Below, in pieces: positions 45,990-54,300 of a stretch of DNA of 64,000 bases; positions within the stretch are counted from its first letter, which is position 1; each line of letters starts with the position of its first letter. This DNA is from Neobacillus novalis NBRC 102450 (GTDB lineage: Bacteria; Bacillota; Bacilli; Bacillales; Cytobacillaceae): assembly GCF_001591805.1 (NCBI RefSeq), contig NZ_BCVP01000004.1:146277-210276 (forward strand), read 5' to 3'. Position numbers and translations under genes: made by a program. The notes under the pieces were generated by a model, which saw only the letters and a list, made by a program, of their open reading frames with translations, had not been told where the DNA came from and did no database searches.

Positions 45990-46055
45990 ATTAACCGCTC
46001 CTAATAATCGAATGGTCGGTATTTCATACGGAGTTCAATCAATTCCTCCTTGTGT

Positions 46056-46081
46056 GGGTGGATCGCCGTAGGCGACCACCC
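46056..46081. other. GC-rich hairpin between two small element-1 genes
   Basis: GGGTGG-a-TCGCC and GGCGA-c-CACCC pair around GTA with one offset. It lies 6 bp after the stop of the 81-residue ORF and may end or stabilise its transcript. Confidence 0.5.
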
Positions 46082-46086
46082 TTTCA

Positions 46087-46332
46087 TTAAACAAACTCTA
46101 ACCACAACTCTAATTGTTTTACTGCTTCAGGATTTATCGTCTTCATTGGTCCAAGCAATATTTCACCTCGTTGCCGCTTTATCTCTTTCGCCAATTCTGG
46201 AATATCTTCCAATAATCCGAAATCAATCAAATTCTTTAGTGTGTTCATACGAAAGTATTCATTTTCCAATGTGTTAAACTCGAAGTGGTCAAGCAACATT
46301 TCAACCATAATATCCAACGGATATTCTCTCAT
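46087..46332 (-). CDS. Hypothetical small protein
   Basis: The 81-residue acidic, helical protein (MREYPLDIMVEMLLDHFEFN) has AGAGGAG before its ATG. Unrecognised; no membrane segment. It lies upstream of the 110-residue ORF on the same strand. Confidence 0.55.
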   Translation of the reverse strand: MREYPLDIMVEMLLDHFEFNTLENEYFRMNTLKNLIDFGLLEDIPELAKEIKRQRGEILLGPMKTINPEAVKQLELWLEFV

Positions 46333-46824
46333 GTAATCATCTCCTCTTTATTACCTGTCACTTTATCATTATCGTTGACTACAAAATTGCTGGCAATCTA
46401 TTCTAAACGTGAAGAGAATTCACATTTAAACCTTGTTTAGTATCAATTCTCCATAGGGTCTATGAACTCCTATCCGAAATCAAATATCAATCAATGCTGA
46501 TATGATTCCTGTCGTTTAGTGATTGAACTAATTAAAAGTTATATCAATGAAACACACAAAACAAAAGTTGCACCTGAGTACGCTAATAATAAGGTAAGGG
46601 AGCAACTTGTTGCAACAACGTTGAGCGAGAGCCGAGCGAAACCTGCCAGAGGCTGAAGTTGTGCTCTGCACAACGGATTATTATATATATGAATACTTAC
46701 CTAACAAATTTTTCTAAAACAATACAATGATATAGTGCTGAGTCACATTACCACTTTATATATAAGTAATTAAGATGGCAACAACACTCAGCGCTAAAAA
46801 TATCGAAAGGAAAGTTATCTGAAA
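46333..46824. other. Structured noncoding region before the element-1 replication gene
   Basis: About 490 bases without a gene. They contain GCAAC-tt-GTTGC (46602-46613), the overlapping palindrome GTTGCAAC and GTTGTG-ctctg-CACAAC (46658-46674), between AT-rich flanks. The position just upstream of a Rep-like gene fits an origin or a regulatory leader. Confidence 0.45.
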
Positions 46825-47691
46825 ATGAGAAGAGAATATATCGCTACTGAACTTTGTGAGCATGAGTTGGGTGGAATCAAAGAGGCAACTTTTAGGCGGA
46901 ACAAGAAAAAATATTTGGCAAACCTTAGGATTGATAATCACATAGACTTTGGGAAACGTGGCAGAGCAACAACCTACATCCTTGACTCAAAGAAAAAGGA
47001 ATTAACGGAACATGAGAAAGCAAATGTGGAATTTTTGGAAATCCTAGGGTGTGACATTGGAGATAAGGATACTGAACTTCTAAAGTTCATTTTAAAATTC
47101 ATCCTCGAACAAGATATTGTTCCAGTCCATGCGGAAATAACACATCATGGCAACCTAGCAGGTATTATGAAAACACGAGGTACTATTGGAAATTATGTCG
47201 GTTTTCTGAAAGAAAATAATATTATTGCCGAACCAATGCAAATCCCTGTATGGATTGTTAATCCGATTACTAAAAGGGATGGCACAGAAATTTATTTAAA
47301 GCGGAAGTACGACCCTCAGACTGGAGAAGTGCTTCCTACTTATTATCAGCGAGTTGTAAATCACATATATTTTGATTATGCGAAGAATGGTATAGGGGCA
47401 CACCGTCAGCGAGTATCGAAAATGACACATAAGGCGATTGAAATAGCATTCAACAACTTATGGCCTGAAGTGTTGGAAAATAAAATATATCCGCTCTACA
47501 ATCAAAATCATAAGCACGAGTACATTGAGGCGGAACGAATGAAGGCACAATCGTTTCTTATTCGTGAAATAGGTAAAGCGTTTGGCATTTATTACTGTGT
47601 GAAAATAGAGGAGCCGATTATTCAACCGTCAATCAAACGACAACTTGAAGATTACTTCAAACAACAGGATAACATTGCTTGTGTTTATTGA
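46825..47691 (+). CDS. Candidate replication/DNA-binding protein of element 1
   Basis: The 288-residue basic protein has an N-terminal HTH-like segment (EATFRRNKKKYLANLR) and a second half rich in Lys, Arg and aromatic residues. I do not recognise a named family. The only other large gene in the element is the integrase, so a replication-initiation or regulatory role is likely by position. ATG follows AAAGGAAAG. Confidence 0.5.
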   Translation: MRREYIATELCEHELGGIKEATFRRNKKKYLANLRIDNHIDFGKRGRATTYILDSKKKELTEHEKANVEFLEILGCDIGDKDTELLKFILKFILEQDIVPVHAEITHHGNLAGIMKTRGTIGNYVGFLKENNIIAEPMQIPVWIVNPITKRDGTEIYLKRKYDPQTGEVLPTYYQRVVNHIYFDYAKNGIGAHRQRVSKMTHKAIEIAFNNLWPEVLENKIYPLYNQNHKHEYIEAERMKAQSFLIREIGKAFGIYYCVKIEEPIIQPSIKRQLEDYFKQQDNIACVY

Positions 47692-48001
47692 GTGTACTTT
47701 TTCTTTTTATTATTCAACAGTGATACGAGCAAATGGGTCTAGTGTTGTGCTGATAGTCCCCCCCTGTACCCATTTTTTTATTTGATAGGGATGAGGAGGA
47801 CTGATGGGTGGTCCACGCCAGAAAAACGTTTCCCCATAACTCAATAAATTTTAGAAAATAGTTGAAGAAGATTATCAATTAAAATTATGATTTTACTGTT
47901 TAAGGTCTGAAAGGTAGACCTGAGTGACAGGTCGACTCCGGCGATCCTGTCACTATTACACAGAAAAACCACTTGCATTAATAATCCTAGTGGTCAGTTT
48001 G
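47692..48001. other. Noncoding region with three successive hairpins
   Basis: AGGTCT/AGACCT (47903-47921), GTGACAGG/CCTGTCAC (47924-47953) and ACCACT/AGTGGT (about 47969-47995) stand in a row between the convergent Rep-like and integrase genes. The last lies just past the integrase stop and is its likely terminator. Confidence 0.5.
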
Positions 48002-48823
48002 CTATTGCCTCATAATCCCATTTAATGTGGAATATTTTACATGTGCCTCAGCAACATTAGTGCTCCATAAGTTCACATATTTTTTCGTTATTTCAAGTGA
48101 GGTATGCCCCAACAGTTGTTGGAGGTGAAAAGCGTTTCCTCCGTTTTGAATGGACATCTTTGCGCTCGTATGGCGAAAGATATGACAGCTCACACGAACA
48201 TCTTTAATGCCACTTAACTTCCCATAGTGTTCAATTCGTGTTTGTAAACTTCGTTTCTTCAATTCATTGCAGTCTTGACTGATAAATAACTTTTCCGTTT
48301 CCGCCTTGCCCCTGATTTTAATGTAAATCTCTAATTGCACTTTCAATGCTTTGGACATTGGCACGATACGTTCAAAAAATGTCTTGGTCTCCCTGATTAC
48401 AATTTCATTTTCTTTCACGTCTGTCACTTCAATATTAATCATTTCATTGATACGGACAGCAGTGTCCAACATTAACAGCATGATTGTATAATCACGCAAT
48501 CTCACAAAGGTTTTCTTATCACAAAGCGAAAACAACAATTGTAATTGTTGTTTGGAAAAAGTAGGAACTACTTCCTTCCGCTGCTTCAACAGTTTTACGT
48601 TCACTATCGGATTCTTTTTGATATGTTTATTCTTATGAAGGAAATTGAAAAATGCACGATAGGCACGCAGCTTTGTGTTTATGGTGGTTATCTTCCGCCC
48701 ACTATTTTGCATGTTCAATATCATATTTTTAATATCTTGTTCCGTCATCTGTACCAATGGTTTACCTTCTGCTTTTAAACTTTCACGATAAAATTTGAAG
48801 GTATGAGGTCTTAGATTTCGCAA
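48002..48823 (-). CDS. Tyrosine recombinase/integrase of element 1 (probable N-terminal frameshift)
   Basis: The catalytic domain is complete: Arg in LDTAVRINEM, HIFRHTSAKM, and LGHTSLEITKKYVNLW with the nucleophilic Tyr. It is visibly homologous to the element-2 integrase. Reading upstream of the TTG at 48823, the same frame stays open (EEAFRLFFEDCQ) and matches the element-2 N-terminus, but holds no start codon before a stop at 48931. A GTG at 48932 with GGGGAG upstream reads MSRRR in another frame; a 2-bp insertion would join them. So the native gene probably ran 48932-48002 and is frameshifted. Confidence 0.75.
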   Translation of the reverse strand: MRNLRPHTFKFYRESLKAEGKPLVQMTEQDIKNMILNMQNSGRKITTINTKLRAYRAFFNFLHKNKHIKKNPIVNVKLLKQRKEVVPTFSKQQLQLLFSLCDKKTFVRLRDYTIMLLMLDTAVRINEMINIEVTDVKENEIVIRETKTFFERIVPMSKALKVQLEIYIKIRGKAETEKLFISQDCNELKKRSLQTRIEHYGKLSGIKDVRVSCHIFRHTSAKMSIQNGGNAFHLQQLLGHTSLEITKKYVNLWSTNVAEAHVKYSTLNGIMRQ

Positions 48824-48932
48824 CTGGCAATCTTCAAAAAATAATCGGAATGCCTCCTCGTCTATGGTGACATAACTTGTCTTAGTGGCAATTTTTAATT
48901 CATCTTCATTTAAGCAATCTTCTTCTACTCAC

Positions 48933-48977
48933 TGCACACGACTCCCCGCACACTATTTGTGGTTATTTTGTCGTGTG
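48933..48977. repeat. Integrase-proximal repeats, element 1
   Basis: GCACACGACT (48934) and GCACACTATT (48948) lie 14 bp apart, with an inverted TCGTGTG at 48971. The same arrangement occurs beside the element-2 integrase, so these are candidate arm-type or regulatory sites. Confidence 0.55.
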
Positions 48978-48988
48978 AAGTAAAAATA

Positions 48989-49020
48989 AAAAGACTCCGC
49001 ACAATTAAGTGCGAAGCCTT
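48989..49020 (-). terminator. Terminator beside the middle tRNA fragment
   Basis: On the minus strand GGCTTCGCAC, a TTAATT loop and GTGCGGAGTC are followed by TTTTTATTTT. It would stop transcription coming through the tRNA end. Confidence 0.75.
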
Positions 49021-49048
49021 GTTACTACAACATTTCTGTTAGTAGCAT

Positions 49049-49103
49049 GATACCGATGGTCGGGGTCGAACCGACACTCCTCACGGAACACGATTTTGAG
49101 TCC
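49049..49103 (-). repeat. att site: displaced tRNA-Leu 3' half between the elements
   Basis: Read on the minus strand it holds the anticodon loop (GACTCAAAATC), variable arm, T-arm and acceptor end of tRNA-Leu(CAA). It differs from the intact gene in the variable arm (GTTCCGTGAGG against GTTCCTCTGG). Probably the older chromosomal tRNA end, displaced by element 2. Confidence 0.85.
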
Positions 49104-49218
49104 CAAAAATATCCTATCTGCTTATAATGTTAGAACAACAACAGTTGATGAATTCTTTTATTTTTCGAGTAACACGATTACTGACAATTATGCCTTTGGT
49201 TTGTAATATCGTCAAGCT

Positions 49219-49620
49219 TTAACTGGTTTGTTTATTGAATTTTGCTTGACCTATTTGTTTATATTTTTTTATCAGGTTAGCCTCATATTGTCTTGCTTCC
49301 TCTTCAATCGAAAACTCAGCCACAATTTTATATAAGAGCTTTCCTTCTTGCATCAATCTTCTATGTTCAGAGTTTCTTCTATTAGTATATCTTCTGCAAC
49401 GATACCAGACTCCACTTCCAACATACACAACTTCCCCTTTATTCCAATGCTCATATACAATATAGTTGTTTACTTTTCTAAGTTCATTTGAGTTTATTTG
49501 GTATTTTTTTATAAGTTGAATTATTTTCTGAAAAGAAGTCCCATAAATATTAGCTATATCTTGATTGGTCATTTTATCAGATAAATGTTGTACTAATTGT
49601 TTTTTATTTGGTAGCACCAT
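49219..49620 (-). CDS. GIY-YIG nuclease-domain protein with N-terminal HTH-like region
   Basis: The 133-residue protein starts with a resolvase-like or HTH-like segment (NQDIANIYGTSFQKIIQLIKKYQ) followed by a GIY-YIG-type domain: YIVYEHW, then VYVGSGVWYRCRRY and NSEH, with the expected Glu in YEANLIKKYK. It may be a small endonuclease or homing-type enzyme near the att site. ATG at 49620 follows AGAGGTG. Divergent from the 98-residue ORF. Confidence 0.65.
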   Translation of the reverse strand: MVLPNKKQLVQHLSDKMTNQDIANIYGTSFQKIIQLIKKYQINSNELRKVNNYIVYEHWNKGEVVYVGSGVWYRCRRYTNRRNSEHRRLMQEGKLLYKIVAEFSIEEEARQYEANLIKKYKQIGQAKFNKQTS

Positions 49621-49713
49621 AATCACCTCTTAATCTTTTTATCTGCTCTAAATCATTTGTAAAAAGGTGTGATAAAATATTTTTAAAGAAGTAAAAAGAA
49701 AGGAGATTTTAAA

Positions 49714-50010
49714 ATGAAAACTGCTGAGGAAAATTTAGAACAGGAAATTTCAAATATTAAAAAGGATCTTCAATTTCTATCTAGGAAAATTGGAATACAT
49801 GATATGTATTTAAATCGTATCAATAAAGAAAGAGAAGAGGCGGAAAGGGAACTTCATGGACAGAAGTATACTGCCGAAGAAATGATGGAGATCGTGAAGA
49901 ATCTTGATAAATGGATGTCTAATGATGAAAGACATAAATTCCTGACGGATATGTTTTATAATTTTTATAATCGAAGTAATCTACCAAGAGTTCCTGAAGA
50001 TTGGGATTAA
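49714..50010 (+). CDS. Hypothetical coiled-coil protein
   Basis: The 98-residue, highly charged protein has a predicted coiled coil over residues 1-55 (heptad-like EENLEQEISNIKKDLQ). AAAGGAG precedes its ATG. Unrecognised. It and the GIY-YIG gene share a divergent promoter region. Confidence 0.6.
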   Translation: MKTAEENLEQEISNIKKDLQFLSRKIGIHDMYLNRINKEREEAERELHGQKYTAEEMMEIVKNLDKWMSNDERHKFLTDMFYNFYNRSNLPRVPEDWD

Positions 50011-50101
50011 ATGAGGAAAAGCTGTGTTTGTGAGGGCTTCTCAGAGGAAATTAACTTTTGCGAGTAATATATTCCTATTATTCGTCGCAACCTAGGATAA
50101 T

Positions 50102-50141
50102 AAAAATCACCTTGATTTCTATATCGAGGTGATTTTTTGTG
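50102..50141 (+). terminator. Terminator downstream of the coiled-coil ORF
   Basis: AAAAATCACCTTGA and TCGAGGTGATTTTTT pair with a short loop; usable for the GHKL gene on the opposite strand too. Confidence 0.8.
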
Positions 50142-50180
50142 TGTAATAAAATTAATATTTTATTCCAACAGGGATTATGT

Positions 50181-51215
50181 TTATTTACTTTCTGAACCTT
50201 GGGTAACAGTCAGCATCCTTGATACTTTTGAAGCACTTATTATAGATAGCTCAGAGTTTTCTTTTGCTTTTTGTTCTCCTTTTTTAACAATCTTGTCTAT
50301 AATATCTTCATTTATTGAATTTATCCGTGATACCTTCAATCTCATTCTAATTCCTGTACCTTTAAAATTTGTTTCTTTATCTGCATATATATTATTTTTA
50401 ACTATAACTGCATTATTCCCACTGCAAATTAAAAAATCTCCGCCAAGTTGACAAATCTCACTTGTAACATACAATCCATAACCCGAATTTTGCCAAATAG
50501 TATCTTCTTGTCTTCTCATCTTACCTTTATATTTAAATGCCTTTCCAGAGATTCCTGGTTCTATAGAAAGTAAGAGTGCATCAATGTCACTTCTAATTTT
50601 TAAGTTAGGGTTAAAGGACAGTGCTTGTTTTATGCCAACCCCTTCATCTAAAATTGCTATCTCTACTCTATCCTTACTTGGCCAAAACTGACCAGCAAAC
50701 CAAATTGATTCTGACTCACTATGTTCTACAATGTTCCTCATAAGTTCTCTAATAGAATATGATAAAATATTCCTTAATTTTCTGTTATCTCTAGAAAGTA
50801 CTCTTGCTAAATTAATCGCTTTTCTTTCAATTGTTTCTTGAACTACTTCTGAGTTTTCATACGATTCTATTTTTAATTTTTTTACATCCAATTCAGTAAT
50901 TGGAACATAAGTTGAACTTCCGTTGGCTTCACCCGGCTTATTTCCAAAATCTTGATATACGCTTTGGAAAAATCCCATGTGTGCAGCATAATCATTATGC
51001 TTAAAGTTTATATCTCTATATGTCACATCTGGGAATTTATCGTATAACTCTCTTATCTTTGAACCTGCAAGTAACATAGCGAATGGTTCAACTGTCCCTA
51101 AAAATTTATGGTCATAAATTACTTCCTCTAGACCTTCAAAATCATACTCATTATTACAAAACTCAATAGCATTTGCAGCAGTCAAATCAACCAATCTTAT
51201 TGTCTTGGAATCCAA
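50181..51215 (-). CDS. Stand-alone GHKL (HATPase_c) ATPase, partner of the NACHT gene
   Basis: The 344-residue protein has an N-terminal alpha/beta region (about 1-110) and a Bergerat ATPase domain: N-box IRELMRNIVEHSES (Glu157, Asn161), G1 LDEGVGI (Asp190) and G2 NSGYGLYV (about 243-250). There is no dimerisation His domain or receiver, so it is not a standard histidine kinase. The start is TTG at 51215. It is 146 bp downstream of the NACHT gene on the same strand, with its own promoter and a perfect operator-like palindrome. Function unknown; a defence partner is inferred. Confidence 0.75.
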   Translation of the reverse strand: MDSKTIRLVDLTAANAIEFCNNEYDFEGLEEVIYDHKFLGTVEPFAMLLAGSKIRELYDKFPDVTYRDINFKHNDYAAHMGFFQSVYQDFGNKPGEANGSSTYVPITELDVKKLKIESYENSEVVQETIERKAINLARVLSRDNRKLRNILSYSIRELMRNIVEHSESESIWFAGQFWPSKDRVEIAILDEGVGIKQALSFNPNLKIRSDIDALLLSIEPGISGKAFKYKGKMRRQEDTIWQNSGYGLYVTSEICQLGGDFLICSGNNAVIVKNNIYADKETNFKGTGIRMRLKVSRINSINEDIIDKIVKKGEQKAKENSELSIISASKVSRMLTVTQGSESK

Positions 51216-51237
51216 TTTTCTTAAACCCCTATTTCTA

Positions 51238-51286
51238 GTAATATTTTAATAGCTAAATATTACCATAGAATGTTTAGTTATTTCAA
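51238..51286 (-). promoter_or_regulatory. Promoter and operator of the GHKL ATPase gene
   Basis: On the minus strand TTGAAA (51281-51286) and TAATAT (51257-51262) are 18 bp apart. GTAATATTT-TAATAGCT-AAATATTAC (51238-51263), a perfect 9-bp inverted repeat, covers the -10 box, as expected for a repressor site. Confidence 0.55.
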
Positions 51287-51361
51287 AACAATTAGGAAGA
51301 TTGGCAAATTCCCATTTTAGCAATCCCTTAGTAATTAAAATTGATATTTTATTTTATTTTA

Positions 51362-54300
51362 TTAGTTGACAATTAAATCACAAAATTTTAGATAACGATC
51401 AAATAATGCTAAACAATTATTTTTATCATTTAAAACACTATAAGCTTTAATAATATTTACAAAACCACCATGCCCACTATTCTCATACAAATAAGTTAAA
51501 GTTTCTTGTCTTGTATTAACATCCTTCAAAGCAACAGCAAGTCCTAAATGTAAGTATTCAGAATTTGTTGTCCAAAAATCCGTACTTGGAAAGTGGTTTT
51601 CTTTTAGGTAGTTTAAAAATAATTCAATGTTACTAAAAACATCATAGTTTTTATTTACTAATATTTCCCAAGATTTGTATTTTTTTAGAACAATACCATT
51701 GTTATAATTATTAAGTTTTTTAAATTTGCCTTGTAATTGCTTTTTAGTATTTGAATTCTTTATTTCTTCAATGAATTGATCTTCAGTTATTTTAGGTTTT
51801 TTCTTATTATCTCCCTGTTTAGATAACTCTAAATTTATTGGTTTATTATATTTTTTACAAAGTTTCTCATATATATCTTTTTCAATTCTAAAATCCTCAT
51901 CTCTAAAAGCATATCTTAGGTTATAATTATTTACCCTTTCTACTTGCTCATATGCCTTTTGAAATGCTATCTTTTTTTCTTCATCTGTATATAGTTCACA
52001 TTCAGCAATTGCTAAGTAAATTACAAATTTTTGTTCAAAATAATCAGGCTTTGGTTTACCTTCATAGTCATAACTATAGTCGTAATCTTCCATACCTTTT
52101 TCAATTTCTTCAATCCGGAAACCACTTTTAACTTTACTTAATAGAATTGGGCTTATTGCTAAGGAACTAATTTTTTTAGAGCTTTTAGTTTTTAGTGAAT
52201 ATTGGAATTCCTCTGCCAATTCAAGATCATTACTTGAAACTATATCTATTACAATATAAGGACCTCTCCAAGTATGGTCACCATCAGTAATTTCGCTTAC
52301 ACGTAGAGTAAGATTAAATACATTTACGGCATATTGTTTCTTTACTTCTTTAGAGACCCAATTTTTATCCCAAATAATCCTTAGGGCATCTGTTAAAAGA
52401 TAACTGATAATTATGTCCTTATGCCACCCATGTCTTAGGATTCCTTCATTGATAGCTTTTAAAAAGTAAAATTTAGATTTATTAGTATCAATATTTGAAA
52501 AAAATGCACTTATATCAAAACATCTATCTACAAAAGAAGGGAAATCTTCACTCCAAGATATGAGACTTTCTTCGAGAGGTTTAAGTTCACTTTCAGTAAT
52601 CAGAGCGTTGAACATATTCGTATTTAGCCTAAATAGTTCCTGATAAAAACTAAAAGGAATAATATTACAATCTTTTTTAATAAGAATATTTTTTAAGTTA
52701 TTTAATGAACTATAATCAATATGACTTTTTGCAAAAATGTTTGCCCATATGTAGGAAATTTCATTTTTCAAGTAGTATCCATATTCATTTCCTTTAGTAA
52801 GGTCAATATATCGAATATAATCCCTCACAATACTTCTAATATCTTTTTTACCTTTTAGTAATGAGACAAAGTCTGTAAACAATACAGAGTAAAGTCCCAA
52901 TTCGTTATAGAAATGTGGCGAGTATCCCTTTCGTGGTTTAAAGAACTTTTCAAAGGTATATTTCTCTAGAACAAAAGCAAACATAGCAAAGTTAATATGT
53001 GTTCCATAAAACACCCAATCCATCCCACGCTTTTCTTCTAATTTGTCCAAAGATTCTCTTGCAACATTTATTTCATTTAGTGATAAGTTAATATCAAAGA
53101 ACTTTTTATAAAAGAGTATAAAACTATTTTTCTCAACTACTTCTACAGGTAGCTGCGTCACGAAAGACTTAATTTTACTATGAATCATGTATGACGTAAC
53201 AAAAAAAGAAAGATAATCTTTTGAAATTAAAATTCCCAAAAAACATAAAAATTCATATTCATCAAATTGATTTATTAACTCAAATATATCTTCCTTTTTC
53301 TCTTGAAGACAAACTCTAAGAAAAGATTTAACTAATTTCTCCTTACCATGTTCTTCATTATTATAGATACCCTTAACTTCTGACATTCTAGATGAATTTT
53401 TTCTAATTAATTGTTTATAAATATCGTTTACATTTACCCCATTAATTTTGATTTGGTAATAAATCCAACTTTCAAATTCTTCCCAAATTGGATCATTTAA
53501 TTGACCTTTATTAATCTTTTTTAAATGTTCAACTATCTTATTTTGATTATATAAACTTTTAACCGTTTCTAATTGAACGATTAGTTTTTCCGCACTTTGT
53601 ACTTTCTTTGCTCTCCATAATAGAACGATATTTCTAATTAGGAATGGAACTCCATTTTCCCATACTTTTTTGAGATTACTATTTAAATCATAATTATTCT
53701 TATCTTTATTCCATTGATTAATTTGATTAGTTAGTTCAGTTAGATTTATTAATAAATTATCTTTTATCTTTAACGTTTCATCTTCAAATAATTCATTAAA
53801 ATTCTCTTGATTTTGACTTATTAAGGCAGGAATAAACCTTTCAGAACTAATATAGTAATCATCGTCGACACCATAACTGTTATTTTTCCCTAGATAAGTA
53901 TCAATTAAATTAAGCTCAACAAGACCAGGCAGATTATTTTCTTTAATATATTCTCTTCGCATGTATTTTAAAAATAATTCTTCTAAATATTCACGGTTGG
54001 ATAGAACTCTTAATTCTCTTAATATTTTTGGATTTTTCTCATATTCCATTTTCAATCTCTGCGTAAAAAAGTACTCTTGGTACCTTCTATGTTGGTAAAT
54101 AAAAATCATTTTTGCGTTTATATTATCTAAATAAGAATTTTCGAAAAATAAATCTGCCATATAATTAATAATTTTATTGATAGATTGATAATCAATACGT
54201 TCATACTTTTCCATTATCAAATCTTGTAAATCCTTTTGTGAAAAACTAAACTGAAATCTTTTTTGATATTCAAAGGAAATATCTTGATTTAGTTCAACAA

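Larger units (their letters stand above)
45115..49103. mobile_element. Integrative element 1 (tRNA-Leu), about 3.9 kb
   Basis: Bounded by direct tRNA-Leu 3'-end copies at 45115-45153 and 49049-49103. It carries an integrase next to its right end, a candidate replication protein, several small ORFs and structured noncoding DNA, and no recognised cargo. The integrase is probably frameshifted, so the element may no longer move on its own. Confidence 0.8.

Noticed and set aside
46756..46941. 61-codon minus-strand ORF
   Set aside because: Shadow of the start of the Rep-like gene on the plus strand.
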